Shown: positions 38,043-49,888 of the stretch, in pieces
How the letters are laid out: each line of letters begins with the position of its first letter
Position numbering within the stretch: position 1 is the first letter of the stretch
From: Geosiphon pyriformis
Taxonomy: Eukaryota; Glomeromycota; Glomeromycetes; Archaeosporales; Geosiphonaceae
DNA length: 64,000 nucleotides
Assembly (NCBI GenBank): GCA_016748015.1
Contig: JAAOMT010000109.1
Span: 208,769-272,768 of the forward strand
Reading direction: 5' to 3'
Notes under the pieces: model-generated
Databases searched by the model: none
The model's input: only the letters and a program-made list of their open reading frames with translations
Told to the model about the DNA's origin: nothing
Position numbers and translations under genes: made by a program

Positions 38043-39451
38043 TTAAAATAAATAAATTAAATCAATCAATGAATTAATCAATACAAAATTACTTTTAGAC
38101 AAATCGATCATTTGCAAAGTTAAAAGACGACTTGTATAAACAATGCTCGTTGGCGTTGTTGTTTCCAAGTCTTTCTTCAACATTTCTTTTACGTATTTAT
38201 CTGATTCTAAAAGCTCGAAATCTAATGTCCCAAGTCTCCCCAACTTCTTTTTAACTTCTTCTGCAATAGGACGCTTTAATGGCTTAACATCCTAACAATT
38301 TTCAATGAGTTCAGCAATTGAAGGTGGAATAAGTGGGGAGATAATATTATGTCTTTTACCATTTAAAATATCCATTATAAGGAAGTGATCATGTTCACGA
38401 TCATGAAATGGAGGCATTCCTGTTGCTAATTCCCATAATAACAAGGCAAAACTATAAATATCACCAGCCATTGTAAACTTTTCTCCTCTTAAAACTTCTG
38501 GTGGAATGTATGGAATCACTTCATATATCTTTTTTTCCGATATTGCTTTTCTTATTGTTGGGTCTGTTGTTGTTTTTGTTGTTTCATGGTTTATTGGTTG
38601 ACATAATCCGAGGTCTCCAATTCTTGTGCTGAATACACTAGATTCATATTATAAGCTGTTTCTTGAATGTAGGTCGCGATGAACCATACCAGAAGAATGA
38701 ATTTGTGAAAGCCCAGCAGCTATTCTCCACGCGATCCATAATTTATCTTTCAAACTCGTAGAATGAAAATTCGTTGATAAATATTTTCGCATGTCTCCAT
38801 GTTCAGCAAACTCCATCACAATTCCATACTCGAGTGTTTCAGCGTTTTGCGTAATCCCTAATATTGAAGAGACATTATATAAGGAACTCTCAATTGCCAT
38901 AGCTCTATGAACATTTAACTATCAACACAGTGTAAAAAATAATTAAGTAAATAGATAATAAATAGTAAATAAATAATAATTAAATATCAGTTAAATATAA
39001 ATATAAATAATAATACTTTTTTTACCTCTTTAAACACTTCTGTGCTGGTCATTTTTATAATTTTTATTGCTACTTTCTGCTCTCCCCATCTTTCATATTC
39101 CGTTGAAGCATGATATTTTAAATTACCTGTACGAATATTTCCATCAACCCATGTTGCTTTATAAATTATACCAAACCCTCCTCTAGCAATTTCTTTTATA
39201 TTCGACGAATCCTCCCATGGAATCCATTCATAGTAATTCAATCTACCATTATATTCTATACTAACTTCATCTTGATCATTAGGTGGAATATAGATTGGAT
39301 TCTTAATTATTTCATCAACTTCTTTATTGCCGCTTGAAAAGTCACGGTAAAGTTTTACAAAAAATATAAACTGGCATGCCACGCACTCATTTCTCTTATT
39401 GTTTTGAATGCTATCTTGACAGGATTCACACTTGTTGCAATCATGAGCCAC
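38043..39451 (-). pseudogene. TKL-type kinase with two nonsense codons
   Basis: Minus-strand exon 1 (39451-39026) and exon 2 (38918-38043) join in phase 0. The N-terminus has two Cys pairs (CNKCESC, CVAC), as in many AM-fungal kinases. The N-lobe has ARGGFGIIYKATW and VAIKII. The C-lobe has VHRDLHSRN, then GDLGLCQP (DFG-equivalent), PYIPPEVLRGEKFTMAGDIYSFALLLWELATGMPPF and the conserved ..LIENC. TAA at 38649-38651 follows HSRNSL, where relatives have Gln. TAG at 38292-38294 follows ENC, where kinases have the invariant Trp of the CWD motif. Both are single-transition changes (CAA to TAA, TGG to TAG). No frameshift is present. No in-frame ATG was found; the frame opens at GTG 39451, so the start is also lost or lies in an unseen exon. 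Recently inactivated kinase is the simplest reading. Confidence 0.8.
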
Positions 39452-40913
39452 TGGATGAGTTTTTTAAAGATAGGATTTTGAGCGGGTTTTTTTTAGTTTG
39501 AAGATTCCCCATAGTGAATAAAACGTGAATAGGCTATTATTCGAAGAGAGTTTTTTTAAAGCTTTATTTTGATAGTATGTTTAGAAAGTAATTTTAAATG
39601 GGGGAGTTCATATTTATGTTTTTTCTCTATATTCACATAGTTTAACAAATAAATTAATACCTTATCACTAGCATGAAAGTAAAATACTTATTTAAAGTTT
39701 CAACTGATGCATCAATTATTATTTTATCGAGTAGTTTAATGCCTAAGAAATGATCAAGTTTTCGATTTAATTAATAAATAGATATCACATTGCTTAATCA
39801 ATTTTAAATTCTTATTGATAGACTCTAATTAAAAACTTACTGTAGATGATGTGAGAGAAATTATATTATAAAAATATATATAATTAAAGCATACCGTCAA
39901 AATTATTTTCAAACTCGTATATCGTTGTTGATATGTCATAATGTTCAGAATTTTTCAAGAAAAAATAATTTATTAATGATTTTAAATACTTTATAATGTA
40001 ATAATCATCTTTTTAGGTTTTATTAAGTTTTTTTTTTATCCATTTTTAAATAATAATATTTTGCTAAAAGTTTCAATTAATTTTGTTAAACTTTATCATA
40101 TTTTATTTTCGAAACATTTAAATTTTTAACAAATTTCAATTACTATATAAATCTTGGGAGTGTATCTATAATATTATATCTAATTATATTTAGTTTAAAA
40201 ATTATGACAATAATAATAACAATTATAATAATAATAATATTATTATTATTAAAATTTTAATTGAAATAAAACAGAAAAGTTTGTAATTGTATATTTTTTT
40301 GTTAAAATAGTATTTAAATCAATTTTCAATTTAGTTTCTCTATAAATTCAGGATTAAATTATTTAGAGAGAATTACAATATTGAAAATTTTCATCATTCG
40401 ATTTCTATCCTAATTTCCTCCAAACCACGATAATATGGAAAGACACAGCTTACCATGCCAAAATAATAATTTTTTTTAAAACAATTGTATTTATGATGTC
40501 CAAAATTTTCATGTCAACTCTATCCGTCATGAATGGCAGAAATTTTTAGCACAATTTTTTGATACACTTTTAGCGATTCAATAAAATCTAACTTTAATTT
40601 ACTTCACCTTCAAAACTTTGTTAGTTTAGGTGAATGAACAAGTTAAATTCAAATCTACGGTGCAAAATCAAATTAGAGCCGAATTCAATATACAAAAATA
40701 AAGCTTTTGCATTTTGATTTGCGTATAGCATTCTCAATTATTTAACAAACTATTTGACACTAAATTTGATCTCAATTTATTTTAATTTTGTGGGTTTGGC
40801 ATTTGTAAATTTCAACTGGTTACTGCTTATTACTTAAAATTTTCAACATGTCGACCAAAAAAAGAAGACAAATGTCACTCAAGACGAAAATTTGCTTTTG
40901 AGACGATTGCAAT
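39452..40913. other. AT-rich intergenic region
   Basis: A/T tracts including (AAT)-type runs near 40205-40250. About 40370-40910 is more balanced but shows no frame. It is the 3' side of the KCTD-like gene. Confidence 0.45.
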
Positions 40914-41827
40914 CTATAATCCGGCTAGACGAAGAACTTCATCTCTGTTAATTGCAATAGATAACTGCACTTCCAAAGCTATTTCTAATGAATCTTTCAA
41001 GGAAATTTCAGTTTGGTATATTTTTTTCCATGTGAATCCTTGAATTTTCTTTGCAAGGTGTTCTCCAATCTCTTCAACAAATTCACTAAGCAACTCGCCA
41101 AAACCCAAGAAGTCCGGCCAATAAAGGTTTGAGATGTCGGCCAATGTGACATCCCCTTCAACATCTTGTAGAGCGCCAGATTGAGAAAATAAGAGCTTAA
41201 ACTTGAGTACATTGACGCTAGATGACGATTTAGGAATCTTGTATAGGTGTTTTTTGCAGATTTGTCGAAAAAGATTTTCAAATCGTGATATTAACACTGA
41301 CAAATCCTCTGCTTTCGCTTGGTCACATATTTGAACATGATAAGGAATGAGATAATAGTCATATTCCATAGCTAATTCTTTGCTGTTAATGTGATCTAAA
41401 AATCAACAAATTTTTAATTCTGACTTAAATATTGCAGGTACACAAACAAATAACCATAAAACGAACCTACGGACGCATTTTCCAACCAAAAAGCTTTACC
41501 ATTTCGGTAAAATTGCATTACATAATCAAAGTATTTTCCTGAGCGATCAATGAAATACTCATTTAGATTCTCCGGCCTCAAATGGGAGCCATTTAGAAAC
41601 ATGCGTCCAAGCATTGTATCGGGATAAGCTGTCAATGTTGACAGATTCGTTTCATACTAAGATTTTATATTTCAGTTTAATGATGGATGTTTTGAAGTTG
41701 TTTTCAATTGCTATCCATTAAATTTATAGGCTGTTACCTTAACTCCACCAACGTTTAAAATGACGCGGCCAGGAATGGGTAGAGGTCGCCTAATGCCTAC
41801 CAAACAAGAATTCGAATAAAACGTCAT
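40914..41827 (-). CDS. BTB_2 (potassium-channel tetramerisation, KCTD-like) protein
   Basis: KCTD-type proteins are soluble BTB adaptors, several working with Cullin-3; no channel segment is present here. Minus-strand exons 41827-41738, 41656-41467 and 41395-40914 give 253 residues in frame. The BTB_2 fold is clear: VILNVGGVKYETNLSTLTAYPDTMLGRMF, split by intron 1 after GGVK, then EYFIDRSGKYFDYVMQFYRNGKAFW, then the usual SKELAMEYDYYLIPY helix. Residues about 125-253 form an unrecognised C-terminal domain (LSVLISRFENLFRQICKKH, GFGELLSEFVEEIGEHLAKK) that is helical. The ATG at 41827 gives a short basic leader. The only weak point is a possible further 5' exon. Confidence 0.8.
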
Positions 41828-43016
41828 GATTAATTTGTCCAAAAGTATCTGCTTTATCTAAAGTTAGAAAATAGATACCAGGCATTTTAGAATATCATTT
41901 CGCCAACTATATTATATATCGGCTACTATTGATTTATTACACTATTATGACGAATTGCTTTGGTCATTGGATCAAAAAGTCAGCAGTGAATTAAATCATT
42001 TAGGATTATATCGAAATTTAAGAGGCTCATTAAGCTTTCTGCTCATATAACACTTTTGATTTCAAATTCTGAAGAAATTTTAAGTGTTCTTTAAGGAACA
42101 ATAAAGTATTGATCTTTACGAGAAAAAACACAATGGAGCTCCTGTCTTTAAAGATCAAATAAATCGATAAATTGGGTTCCAACCCTTTGATGATGTATCG
42201 GACAAAATCCGAAACAACCGAACACTAATCAAGGTTATTTATTCAAAAAATCGGACAAAGAAAGCTTTTTAGTATAAACGTTGCTCAAATTTTCTCTTTG
42301 TAGGCATAAAGAAATGATTCAAATATAATTTTTGTTTCATCATTTAAAAAACCATGCTATCTTAATAAAACCTAGAAAAGCTGCTATTTCGAAAGTTGAA
42401 GGAAATGGAAACCTTATTTTCAATAGAGTGAAGCTTTGGGAAAATTTGAATCAAATACTATATGAAAAACAGGCTGCACATGATTATAAATTTGTATTCG
42501 AATAGCAAGAGCTTTTTCAATGTTGTTCGCTCATAATGCTTGTCAATAGATTTTTTAAAAATAAATAAAGCCAAAATTTATTAACCAATTTGCATTGATT
42601 CCTCAGCCAAGAATACGCAAAAATTGAAAGACCCCACTATCAATAAAATAGTTGTTGCCTTAATTCAAGGCACACAGAAGGATCATGTGAGTTTTAGCAA
42701 AATTGTGTGATGGACAACAAAATGAAGATTGGGTTTGCCTGAACCTATACGAAAGGAGTTTGTTTAAAACTAAAAAAAAGGTACTATTACGCAGATCGGG
42801 TTTTTCGCAAAAATAGCACATCTTTTAAGATACGTTCATCTAGAAAAACTTGAATTTTGAGGAACTTGTTGGTATTGACTAGATATGAGATATCTAGGTT
42901 TCCAAGGAGCAATTGGTAGTTGTACATACAAAACGTTTCAACAACCTAACTTTCTTTTGATCACCCATTAATCGAGATGCAAGTAAAATTGAGGAAAAGC
43001 TAATTTTGTTAAGATG
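41828..43016. other. Intergenic, no gene seen
   Basis: Balanced to AT-rich DNA with many short frames, none coherent. Some stretches (about 42380-42700) look like a decayed gene but could not be assigned. Confidence 0.4.
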
Positions 43017-43437
43017 TTAATCCTTCGGCAAGAAATGAACCCATAGAAAGAGCAAAAATATCACTAAATGAGAAACCATTTTATTCGGTAAGATCAACAT
43101 TCCTAGGCTTTTACATACATTTTGAAGTAGAGCGAATCCTTCATTTTCCAAATCAATATCTTCTTCAAGTAGCATCGGTGCTTGCGTGATTCTTTGCCAA
43201 AATCGTTTTCCCACCTGAACATGCCAAATTAGGTGTTAATGGTTAATTTATAATGATTTTCAAATACATGTAACAAGAATTAACCTGTGTGATGTCACAA
43301 ATGAGCCAAATTAGTACCACACCAAGAAGTATTGAATGATAGATTTCAAAAAAGACAATAGGTGCTGGTTGACCAGCAAATGGGTTCTTCAAGCTATATG
43401 CTAGAATTTGGTGGGTAAGATAAAAAGAAAAATACAT
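43017..43437 (-). CDS. Small hypothetical membrane protein, two exons
   Basis: Not recognised. Exon 1 (43437-43285) and exon 2 (43214-43017) on the minus strand join in phase 0 across a GTTAAT...TTCAG intron to 116 residues. Two hydrophobic segments are visible: IYHSILLGVVLIWLICDI (about 33-50) and MVSHLVIFLLFLWVHFL near the C-terminus. Between them is an amphipathic stretch (KRFWQRITQAPMLLEEDIDLENEGF). It could be the 3' part of a larger gene whose upstream exons I cannot place, because the upstream region (to 43510) also has open stretches in another frame. Confidence 0.45.
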
Positions 43438-44717
43438 TTTGAAAAGGAAAAAGCGTTTAACATGGGATTTTTTGGATATCCGGATTCAACCATAAATAGA
43501 CTGATTAGTCGTGAGATAAAAATCAATGAAATATGTAAAGTGGAATTAGCGAACCCAATGTGGCGAAATACGATTGATTAGACTCCTCATTTTTCGATAA
43601 TTTTAGCGTTCAGGATATCTTATGACAGCATTCTATTTATTCCCTTTTTTTCTTATATTTTATTTTTGTTGGATATTTTATACTAATAATTAATCTCATG
43701 CCTATCCCTTTGTCTAACTTATTTTGATAAAGTAGAAGGTTTCTATAAAGTGATTGACAATTTATTAAATCTACAATTTTCAGCATTTAAAATGAAGAAT
43801 AGAGCATTTCAACCTCCAGAAAGAATTTTTAAATTCAAGATATAAACTTAATCGTTCTAAAAAAAATTATAGGATAGAGGTCCATGCAGAAAAAATGAAT
43901 CCAGAATCGCGGCGCAGCAATTTTAAAGTTGAATTTGAAATTTAGAGGGAAAGTGAAGGTTTCTCGGTCGTTCGAGTTTTTTGGCTGGATTCAGAGCTTT
44001 TTCCATATGAAGGTATTTTGTTGTAAACGCAATCAAGTTACTTCTTGAGGCTGCTGAGCCTACAAACATAAAGACCAATCTTTCATGAATTTATAAATTC
44101 AAATTATCATTGGGTCCTACAATTTGATTTTGGTTTCTCACGTATTACTGTTTTTCATTTCTCGTCGATATTTGGAACCCACTATCGGTCATAGAATTCT
44201 ATGAAAGTTTTTTAAAGACTAAAAAATTATAACCAATCCTTCCAAAAATATATATTATAAATAATTTTTAATGTGTTTGAGAAACTGAAAGTGAGGAAAT
44301 TCTTGTAAGAAAAAAATTTTAACAAGGTTACCCCCCGTTGATGGTCGATCTTTTTTAGATTTATTTCCATGATCATCGTTAGTTAAGTCGTTGTTAAAAT
44401 TCCATCTTTCACGCCATTTGCTTCTCTGATATTAACCGAGCCTTGTGAAATCCTGATTTTAAAATTAAATTTGACAGACAGGCCTCAAGATTATAACCAT
44501 AAAGTGGTGTAATCCAAAATTAAAAGGTATACTTAATTTTTCTTGAGACATATAACTTATTCGATCATTAGTATTTCTCATTTCTCTCTAACAAATTCAA
44601 CACATTAATCGGTGTCACTCGAGCCATGAAAATTATTTTATCCAAGTTCCTTTACACTGATCGATATCAATTTTATCCCCTGCTCTCAAAGTTTCAATCC
44701 ACCTTTACAACGTCATC
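43438..44717. other. Intergenic, no gene seen
   Basis: Mixed-composition DNA upstream of both flanking loci. No convincing exon or RNA gene was found. Confidence 0.4.
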
Positions 44718-45054
44718 ATGACACTAACTCGTCAATCTCTCAATTTATCTTCAAATTCATCCTCAACTCGAGCCCTGTCAATCCATGGAAAAAGTAATAT
44801 CTTTAATTATTTTCTCTTGAGATTTTAACAATATTGTCGTTGGATTTTATTAACGCTTGAAGATTTTTTTTTTTGGAAATTCAAGGTAAATCATTGAATA
44901 AGCTGTCACCAATATCTTTTGATTGTTTATAAACTCCTTTGGAGAAAAAAATACAATCGCAAAATTTGTCGGCCCTTCAAGATCTTTATGATGAGCTGGA
45001 AAACTATAAGAAATAACTGGTCAGAAAGTACCAATATACTGAACTGATTTCCAG
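44718..45054 (+). pseudogene. Decayed 5' exons of the Tyr/Ser-rich locus
   Basis: A possible first exon (44718-44793, MTLTRQSLNLSSNSSS...) ends at a GTAATA donor in phase 1. The next acceptor (TTCAAG, exon from 44886) continues in frame through LNKLSPISFDCL, TAA, TPLEKKIQSQNLSALQDLYD, ELENYKK, TAA, LVRKYQYTEL. The peptide between the stops looks like a real coiled coil. Both TAA codons could come from CAA. If so, the gene whose 3' part is open at 45058-46164 has lost its beginning. A different splice pattern that skips this part cannot be excluded. Confidence 0.4.
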
Positions 45055-45057
45055 CTC

Positions 45058-46164
45058 ATGGTTCGATCACATGATTACAACTATTCTACTTCTTGCATAT
45101 ACAATGATAGTCGGAAAATCTTCCAGTCATCAAACATGATACAGATCCTCTCTTATGGTCCATACAAGTTGCCGCTGTTTCGGGCCAACTATTCAACCAG
45201 ATATATTCTAGCTCCAGATCATCCGTCCATAGATCGTCGAACTCCTCAACACTCTTTCTATAAATCGAGGGAATCTACGTATAGATACCCCCCTTTAACT
45301 TATGGGCAATTCTCACATAACCGCATTTCATTCAACAATCAGACTCAAGATTCTACTGCTTCTTACAATCAAATACACCAAACGAAATATAAAAATAATC
45401 AATCTCCCACTTACTACAATTCAATCGCTCAGCTTAAAGACTACCCAGCTCATGAAATTTCACCACGTGAATCTAATAGCTCTGCTCCACAAACTCGAAA
45501 ACAAACTTCTTATGAAGCGTTTCCAGCCCTCAAATTTTCATATATTCAAGCTGGTCGTGATTCAACTCTCCAATCTAATGATCAGTATACTCAATCCCAT
45601 GCCCCTAATATTTCTTTGCATCATTCAAATACTGTGAATGCTCGCTCTCAACTCCTTCGGGATCCACAAAGTGAATCGAGGTTTTCCCGTGATCAATCTC
45701 TAACAGCTGATGATAACTTTTGCTACTCAAAAAATTCACATTCAGAATTTCGGGAACCTTATCGATCATTATCTCGACCAACTTATTTGTTTGCACAGTT
45801 TCAAGCTTATTATAGGCCAAGAACAAATGCAGATTTTCCACAATATCAAGCTTTTCAAGAAGAATCTTATACACCAGATTTCTTAACTCGACCCCAAGCG
45901 TCTGATACTGTAATGCGGCAGTCGAACTTTTCTAAATATCAAAACCCTTATCGTCCTACCAGTATTTCATCTCAAAGAGAAAGTGGGAGCCATCAATTAG
46001 CAAAATTTAACCCCCTGATTTCTGACTCAGCGTCCATAAAGGTTCTGGGAGCCAAAGATACAAACACGCAACCAAAATACGATTCATATAGTGCTTCAAG
46101 TGCTCGATTCACTCCAACTAACGTAAGCTATATCAAAGATATTGCTATTCAAAAGCCTATTTAA
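45058..46164 (+). CDS. Tyr/Ser/Gln-rich low-complexity protein
   Basis: A 368-codon open frame, long for such AT-rich DNA. No domain is recognised. It is rich in Ser, Tyr, Gln, Pro, Arg and Asn, with recurring motifs such as YRP, SYGPY, SESRFSRDQS and YRPTS; it is probably intrinsically disordered throughout, of the type that forms condensates or binds RNA. A strong acceptor (GATTTCCAG) ends at 45054, three bases before the ATG, so the true N-terminus may come from an upstream exon (see 44718-45054). There is no signal peptide or membrane segment. It may be the intact 3' exon of a decaying gene. Confidence 0.5.
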   Translation: MVRSHDYNYSTSCIYNDSRKIFQSSNMIQILSYGPYKLPLFRANYSTRYILAPDHPSIDRRTPQHSFYKSRESTYRYPPLTYGQFSHNRISFNNQTQDSTASYNQIHQTKYKNNQSPTYYNSIAQLKDYPAHEISPRESNSSAPQTRKQTSYEAFPALKFSYIQAGRDSTLQSNDQYTQSHAPNISLHHSNTVNARSQLLRDPQSESRFSRDQSLTADDNFCYSKNSHSEFREPYRSLSRPTYLFAQFQAYYRPRTNADFPQYQAFQEESYTPDFLTRPQASDTVMRQSNFSKYQNPYRPTSISSQRESGSHQLAKFNPLISDSASIKVLGAKDTNTQPKYDSYSASSARFTPTNVSYIKDIAIQKPI

Positions 46165-46999
46165 ATTTCTAAAATTCGATTCTTTTCACATTCTGATAGT
46201 CTTCAACGTGCTCATCATCTGAAGACACGGCGCTGGGAGTAGAGAAAATCAACCCATGTGGAAATCGATATGCCTACCTCGGCAATTCAAAAGCGCTCGG
46301 GGGGTGAGCAGTATTTTTGAGAGGCCCGCTTGGCGGAATGCAGATTTTGACTTGCATTTTTCATATCTTCTCTTTTTTCTCATAATAGGGCCTTTTATTA
46401 TAGAAACAAAAGTGGTAGTTTTTATTCTCAAAATCATGATGGTTCTGTCTTATTTATCGATAAACATGGTACCGCGAAATATACCCCACCGGTAAAAAAT
46501 CCGAGGCTTTTGGCGCGTGGAAAAGATAGGGAAAATTTCTATTGAAAACCATATTCAACAGGCTCTCATTAGTCAAAATCTTTCAGTTCAAATAAGGAAA
46601 CAGTAAAACCAAATTATCAATGACGTTCTTTGAGATTTTTTGATTTGTGGGCGAAATGTCGAAATTTCGATTTTTACATTTATGATTTGATAAAGGTTTT
46701 GAAGATGATATTGTAATTTTTGGGTGGTTCCTTGAAAACTTCTAAAGGTGAGTAGTTTTGCAAAACTAATCTTAATTTCTTAGAATCAATAAAAATTGAG
46801 GTAGAAACGTCCTTCGTTCAAGAAATTATACAAAATGGTACGAAGACCTGGGTATTATTTGAAAGAGTATGCTTCCCAGCCGGGAGAGATGCGTATCTGA
46901 TATTAGTTTTAATCATTAAATCAAAAAATAGCCATGTTTATTTAATCATATAATTGTTTGAAATCGTGGAATATGATGGGCAGCTGGAAAAAGAATTGA
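46165..46999. other. Intergenic, no gene seen
   Basis: 3' flanks of two convergent loci. No frame or motif is supported. Confidence 0.4.
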
Positions 47000-48427
47000 T
47001 CAAACCTTTACTTTCTCCAAAAGCTCAAATAGCAATTCATTAGCCATCATATGATCCTTACATTCCGACCTCATTCTCTTGAATCCGTCAGACCGCCTCA
47101 CGACCTCAAAATTATCAATAATATATTCAAAAACCACCTTTTTCAAATCAGGCCATTTCCAAGCTTCTGAAAAGAACAGTTTCGAAACATTCTCACAGTT
47201 CAACTCACTCGTAATACGATTTTTTGCTCGGTTACGAAGTTCATGTATTAGATATTTGTCACTCACGGCCAAGATTTTGAGAGCGCTGGTCTCCGAATCT
47301 TCTTGACCAAATCTTATTTCGTTGGTATAAAGGAAATGAAGCATCGCAAAAAATGTTTCGTACTCAAAGTCTGGGACTTCGATTGGATATTTGATGTGAA
47401 CATTTGTTGTGGAATCACTCATGGAGTTTGGGTGAACCAAAGCTTTGTGCGGAGAAAGTGGCTTTGGCTTCCTTACAATCGCAGAGAGTGAAAGCGTCGT
47501 TTCACGCCAATTGCCCTCGAACAATCTTCGAAAATATTCTGATCGTTGGGAAAGAATAATACTATTGGAGTAGATATATTGGTCTCGAACTGAGAACCGT
47601 ACATCGCTGCAATGTTCATGGCCCAAAGATTCAGCCCAGGCGGTGATTAGGTCCCGTGGAATTAAGGGTCTTGGAAGTGGTGGTGTTATTTTCCCTCCAT
47701 GCGCCGAAATCTGTCCAAAAATAACTCCAACGCACACTTGTTTTGGGATATTGGCAAGGCTCAATGTAAAACCTGTGGCAGATAAGAACAAGTAAGAAAT
47801 AAAATTGTTGGAATTTGATAAAATTCTAAGTTGCCTACCCCAGCCTGTTTGACCTACTGAATATTCGACATGATCTAGTGTTTCTTCAAGAATCTTGGCA
47901 TTGCTCCTTATTAAAAAGATAATTCAGTCAGTTCAAAAACGTTTATATGAACTTTTTTGGTTTTCAATACTCACGAAATCTCCGTGACGTACAAAACAAT
48001 TTGCAAATTACTTCTTTCACTCCAAACCCCTGCCGAATCCATTTCTTCTTGATTTCTAACTGCATGAAGAAATACACCCCATTCACCCGAATCATCCATA
48101 TTATCCTTGTTTTAAATTTTCAAGGAATATTCAATTATTCGTTCCAATTAAAAAATTGGCTTGAGCACATAAAAAATTTGGAAAAGAAACCTGCGCCCAA
48201 GTAAGTTGCCAAAACATATTGGGTGCACTGGAAAATGTTTGACTAAAATATTCACGACTGCTATTCATCACTTCAAATTCAAATTTGGCTCTGCCATTTA
48301 GAGGAGCTGTAGTAGTAGTTGTATGTTTCGGGATGGCTGGATGATCCAAATCCATGAGCGAAGATTTTATGATAGACACGGGTCTAATATTCTCAACTTT
48401 TTGAAGCGAGTAAATAATTTTAACCAT
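47000..48427 (-). CDS. MATH-BTB protein C
   Basis: A paralogue of genes A, B and D. Minus-strand exons 48427-48191, 48105-47975, 47906-47839 and 47772-47000 give 402 residues. The MATH-like part begins near residue 50 (FEFEVMNSSREYFSQTF, MFWQLTW), continues VFLHAVRNQEE and VLYVTEIS, and ends VGQTGWG. BTB follows (CSDVRFSVRDQYIYSNSIILSQRSEYFRRLFEG in overlapping pieces; MLHFLYTNEIRF) with a Ser/Pro-rich insert, then the BACK-like tail (VSDKYLIHELRNRAKNRI, LFFSEAWKWPDLKK). Unlike its paralogues it has an extra phase-2 intron inside MATH and no intron before SDKY. The 50-residue leader is Thr-rich (PKHTTTTTAPL). The phase-0 and phase-1 introns match the others. Confidence 0.82.
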
Positions 48428-49888
48428 TACCAATTGAGCGGATAATAGCCTGAATAATGCATCTTTGTCATAATCATTTTATGACCAATTCTGTTTCACT
48501 TTGAAATGATTGGCATAGTGATGAAGCGCGTGATGTTTTAATGCCCATCAAAGCAACATTTTATCTTCAAGCCGAGCAGAACCGTATTGGGGGCTGTTTT
48601 ATTAAAAAAATTATTCAGCTTGAAAATTCTTATTCAGGATTTCAACATTAAAGAAGTAAAATTAATTTCCTGGCTTCAAAATCAAGTTGAAGCTGAACGT
48701 CCCAATTTGGCAAAACTGAAACTTTCAATTTTTTAGGAAATTTACTCATTTTGCTACTTGGACTATCGAATTGGCCAGAAAGCTTTAGAATGACGTTTTG
48801 TGCTACGGACACTTGCCATTCTTTAATGTATCCAAGTATTTTAGTGCGAAATTATTTAAATGGAGGATAAAGAATTTTTTGTGGAAATATTTGAATTCCT
48901 ATAATAAACTTATCATTTCCTTTGTCACCCTAATTACCAAAGAAATGCAATTTCAAAATATGGAGTGTCTCTGAAATGAAAGGAGGAATTAATTGAATAT
49001 TAATTCTCAGAAATACAACAAAAATTTATAATTTTCGCAGGAAACCTAGTTGATCCTTAATTTATCATCGTTTCACTTTCACAAATTACTTCCCATACAT
49101 CAATACAATCATTTCGATCTTCTGCTACACCGCCAGACGCAAGAAGAGCCATAAAACCATATGAAGAGCTCCCCAAAATCAAAGAATTCCCCAAACATAG
49201 AGCCTTACCCCGACAACTAAATTAATAATTGGATCAGCTTATGTACTCCTCTAGAGTGTATCCTGGATTTTCCGAAATTTTTAAAGAGATGCAACAAAAT
49301 TCCATAAGTGTAGGAGTAATACCCTTTTGGCCAGCAGCAATGTTTTGAGGGTTCAGCAATGAAATCCTGCTCATTTTGGAATGTAAGCCATTAGATTGAT
49401 TGTCTGAATTTTGATTGGATAGGCTAGAGCATAGTCCCAAAACCAACGCAATTATGTGCCACTGCAGCCAGTACAGGACTTTGCATCTTTTAGGAACATT
49501 CGATATTGAGGGTAAAAGAAATCAAAGTAAAACGGTTCACTAAAATCTACGATCAATGCAAAGCTGAAATCTAAAAATACCAAATTCGAAAACTTTGGTG
49601 AAATGTATCGTATCAATTATTTTGAATTTTGAATGCTTGTTATTTCAGTTTAAGCAACTTAATCATTTTTTGGGGGGGGGGGGATATTGTAATATAGAAT
49701 TTGTTTTAGAGGCATTTCAGTACCTTAGAAGATTTTCATAGGAATAAAATTGGTTATAAAAGCTAAACCTAATTTGAACCTATAACTGGAATGTTAATAT
49801 AAAATAAATCAAAATATATATCCTCAATCTTTGTATTCTGGTTATTTGAAACTAACGATCTCTTATGAAAAAGTCGTTTAGGAATTAT
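48428..49888. other. Intergenic with possible gene fragments
   Basis: A plausible short plus-strand exon lies at 48638-48736 (acceptor TATTCAG, reading DFNIKEVKLISWLQ to a TAG). It has no detectable partner exons. On the minus strand about 49234-49480 has an open stretch with a hydrophobic LVLGLCSSL part but no ATG. A G run lies near 49672-49682. None is strong enough to call a gene. Confidence 0.35.

Noticed and set aside
40914-41827. Voltage-gated potassium channel
   Set aside because: Only the T1/BTB_2 domain is present; there are no membrane segments or pore motif.
1673-46164. TAA/TAG as Gln codons (alternative genetic code)
   Set aside because: Several TAA stops sit where Gln is expected, but TGA also occurs at Arg and Trp positions and TAG at Trp. 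Conserved genes (DUF2009, RUS, LanC-like, BTB) end at TAG, TGA or TAA at the expected C-termini. Transition decay explains the pattern better.
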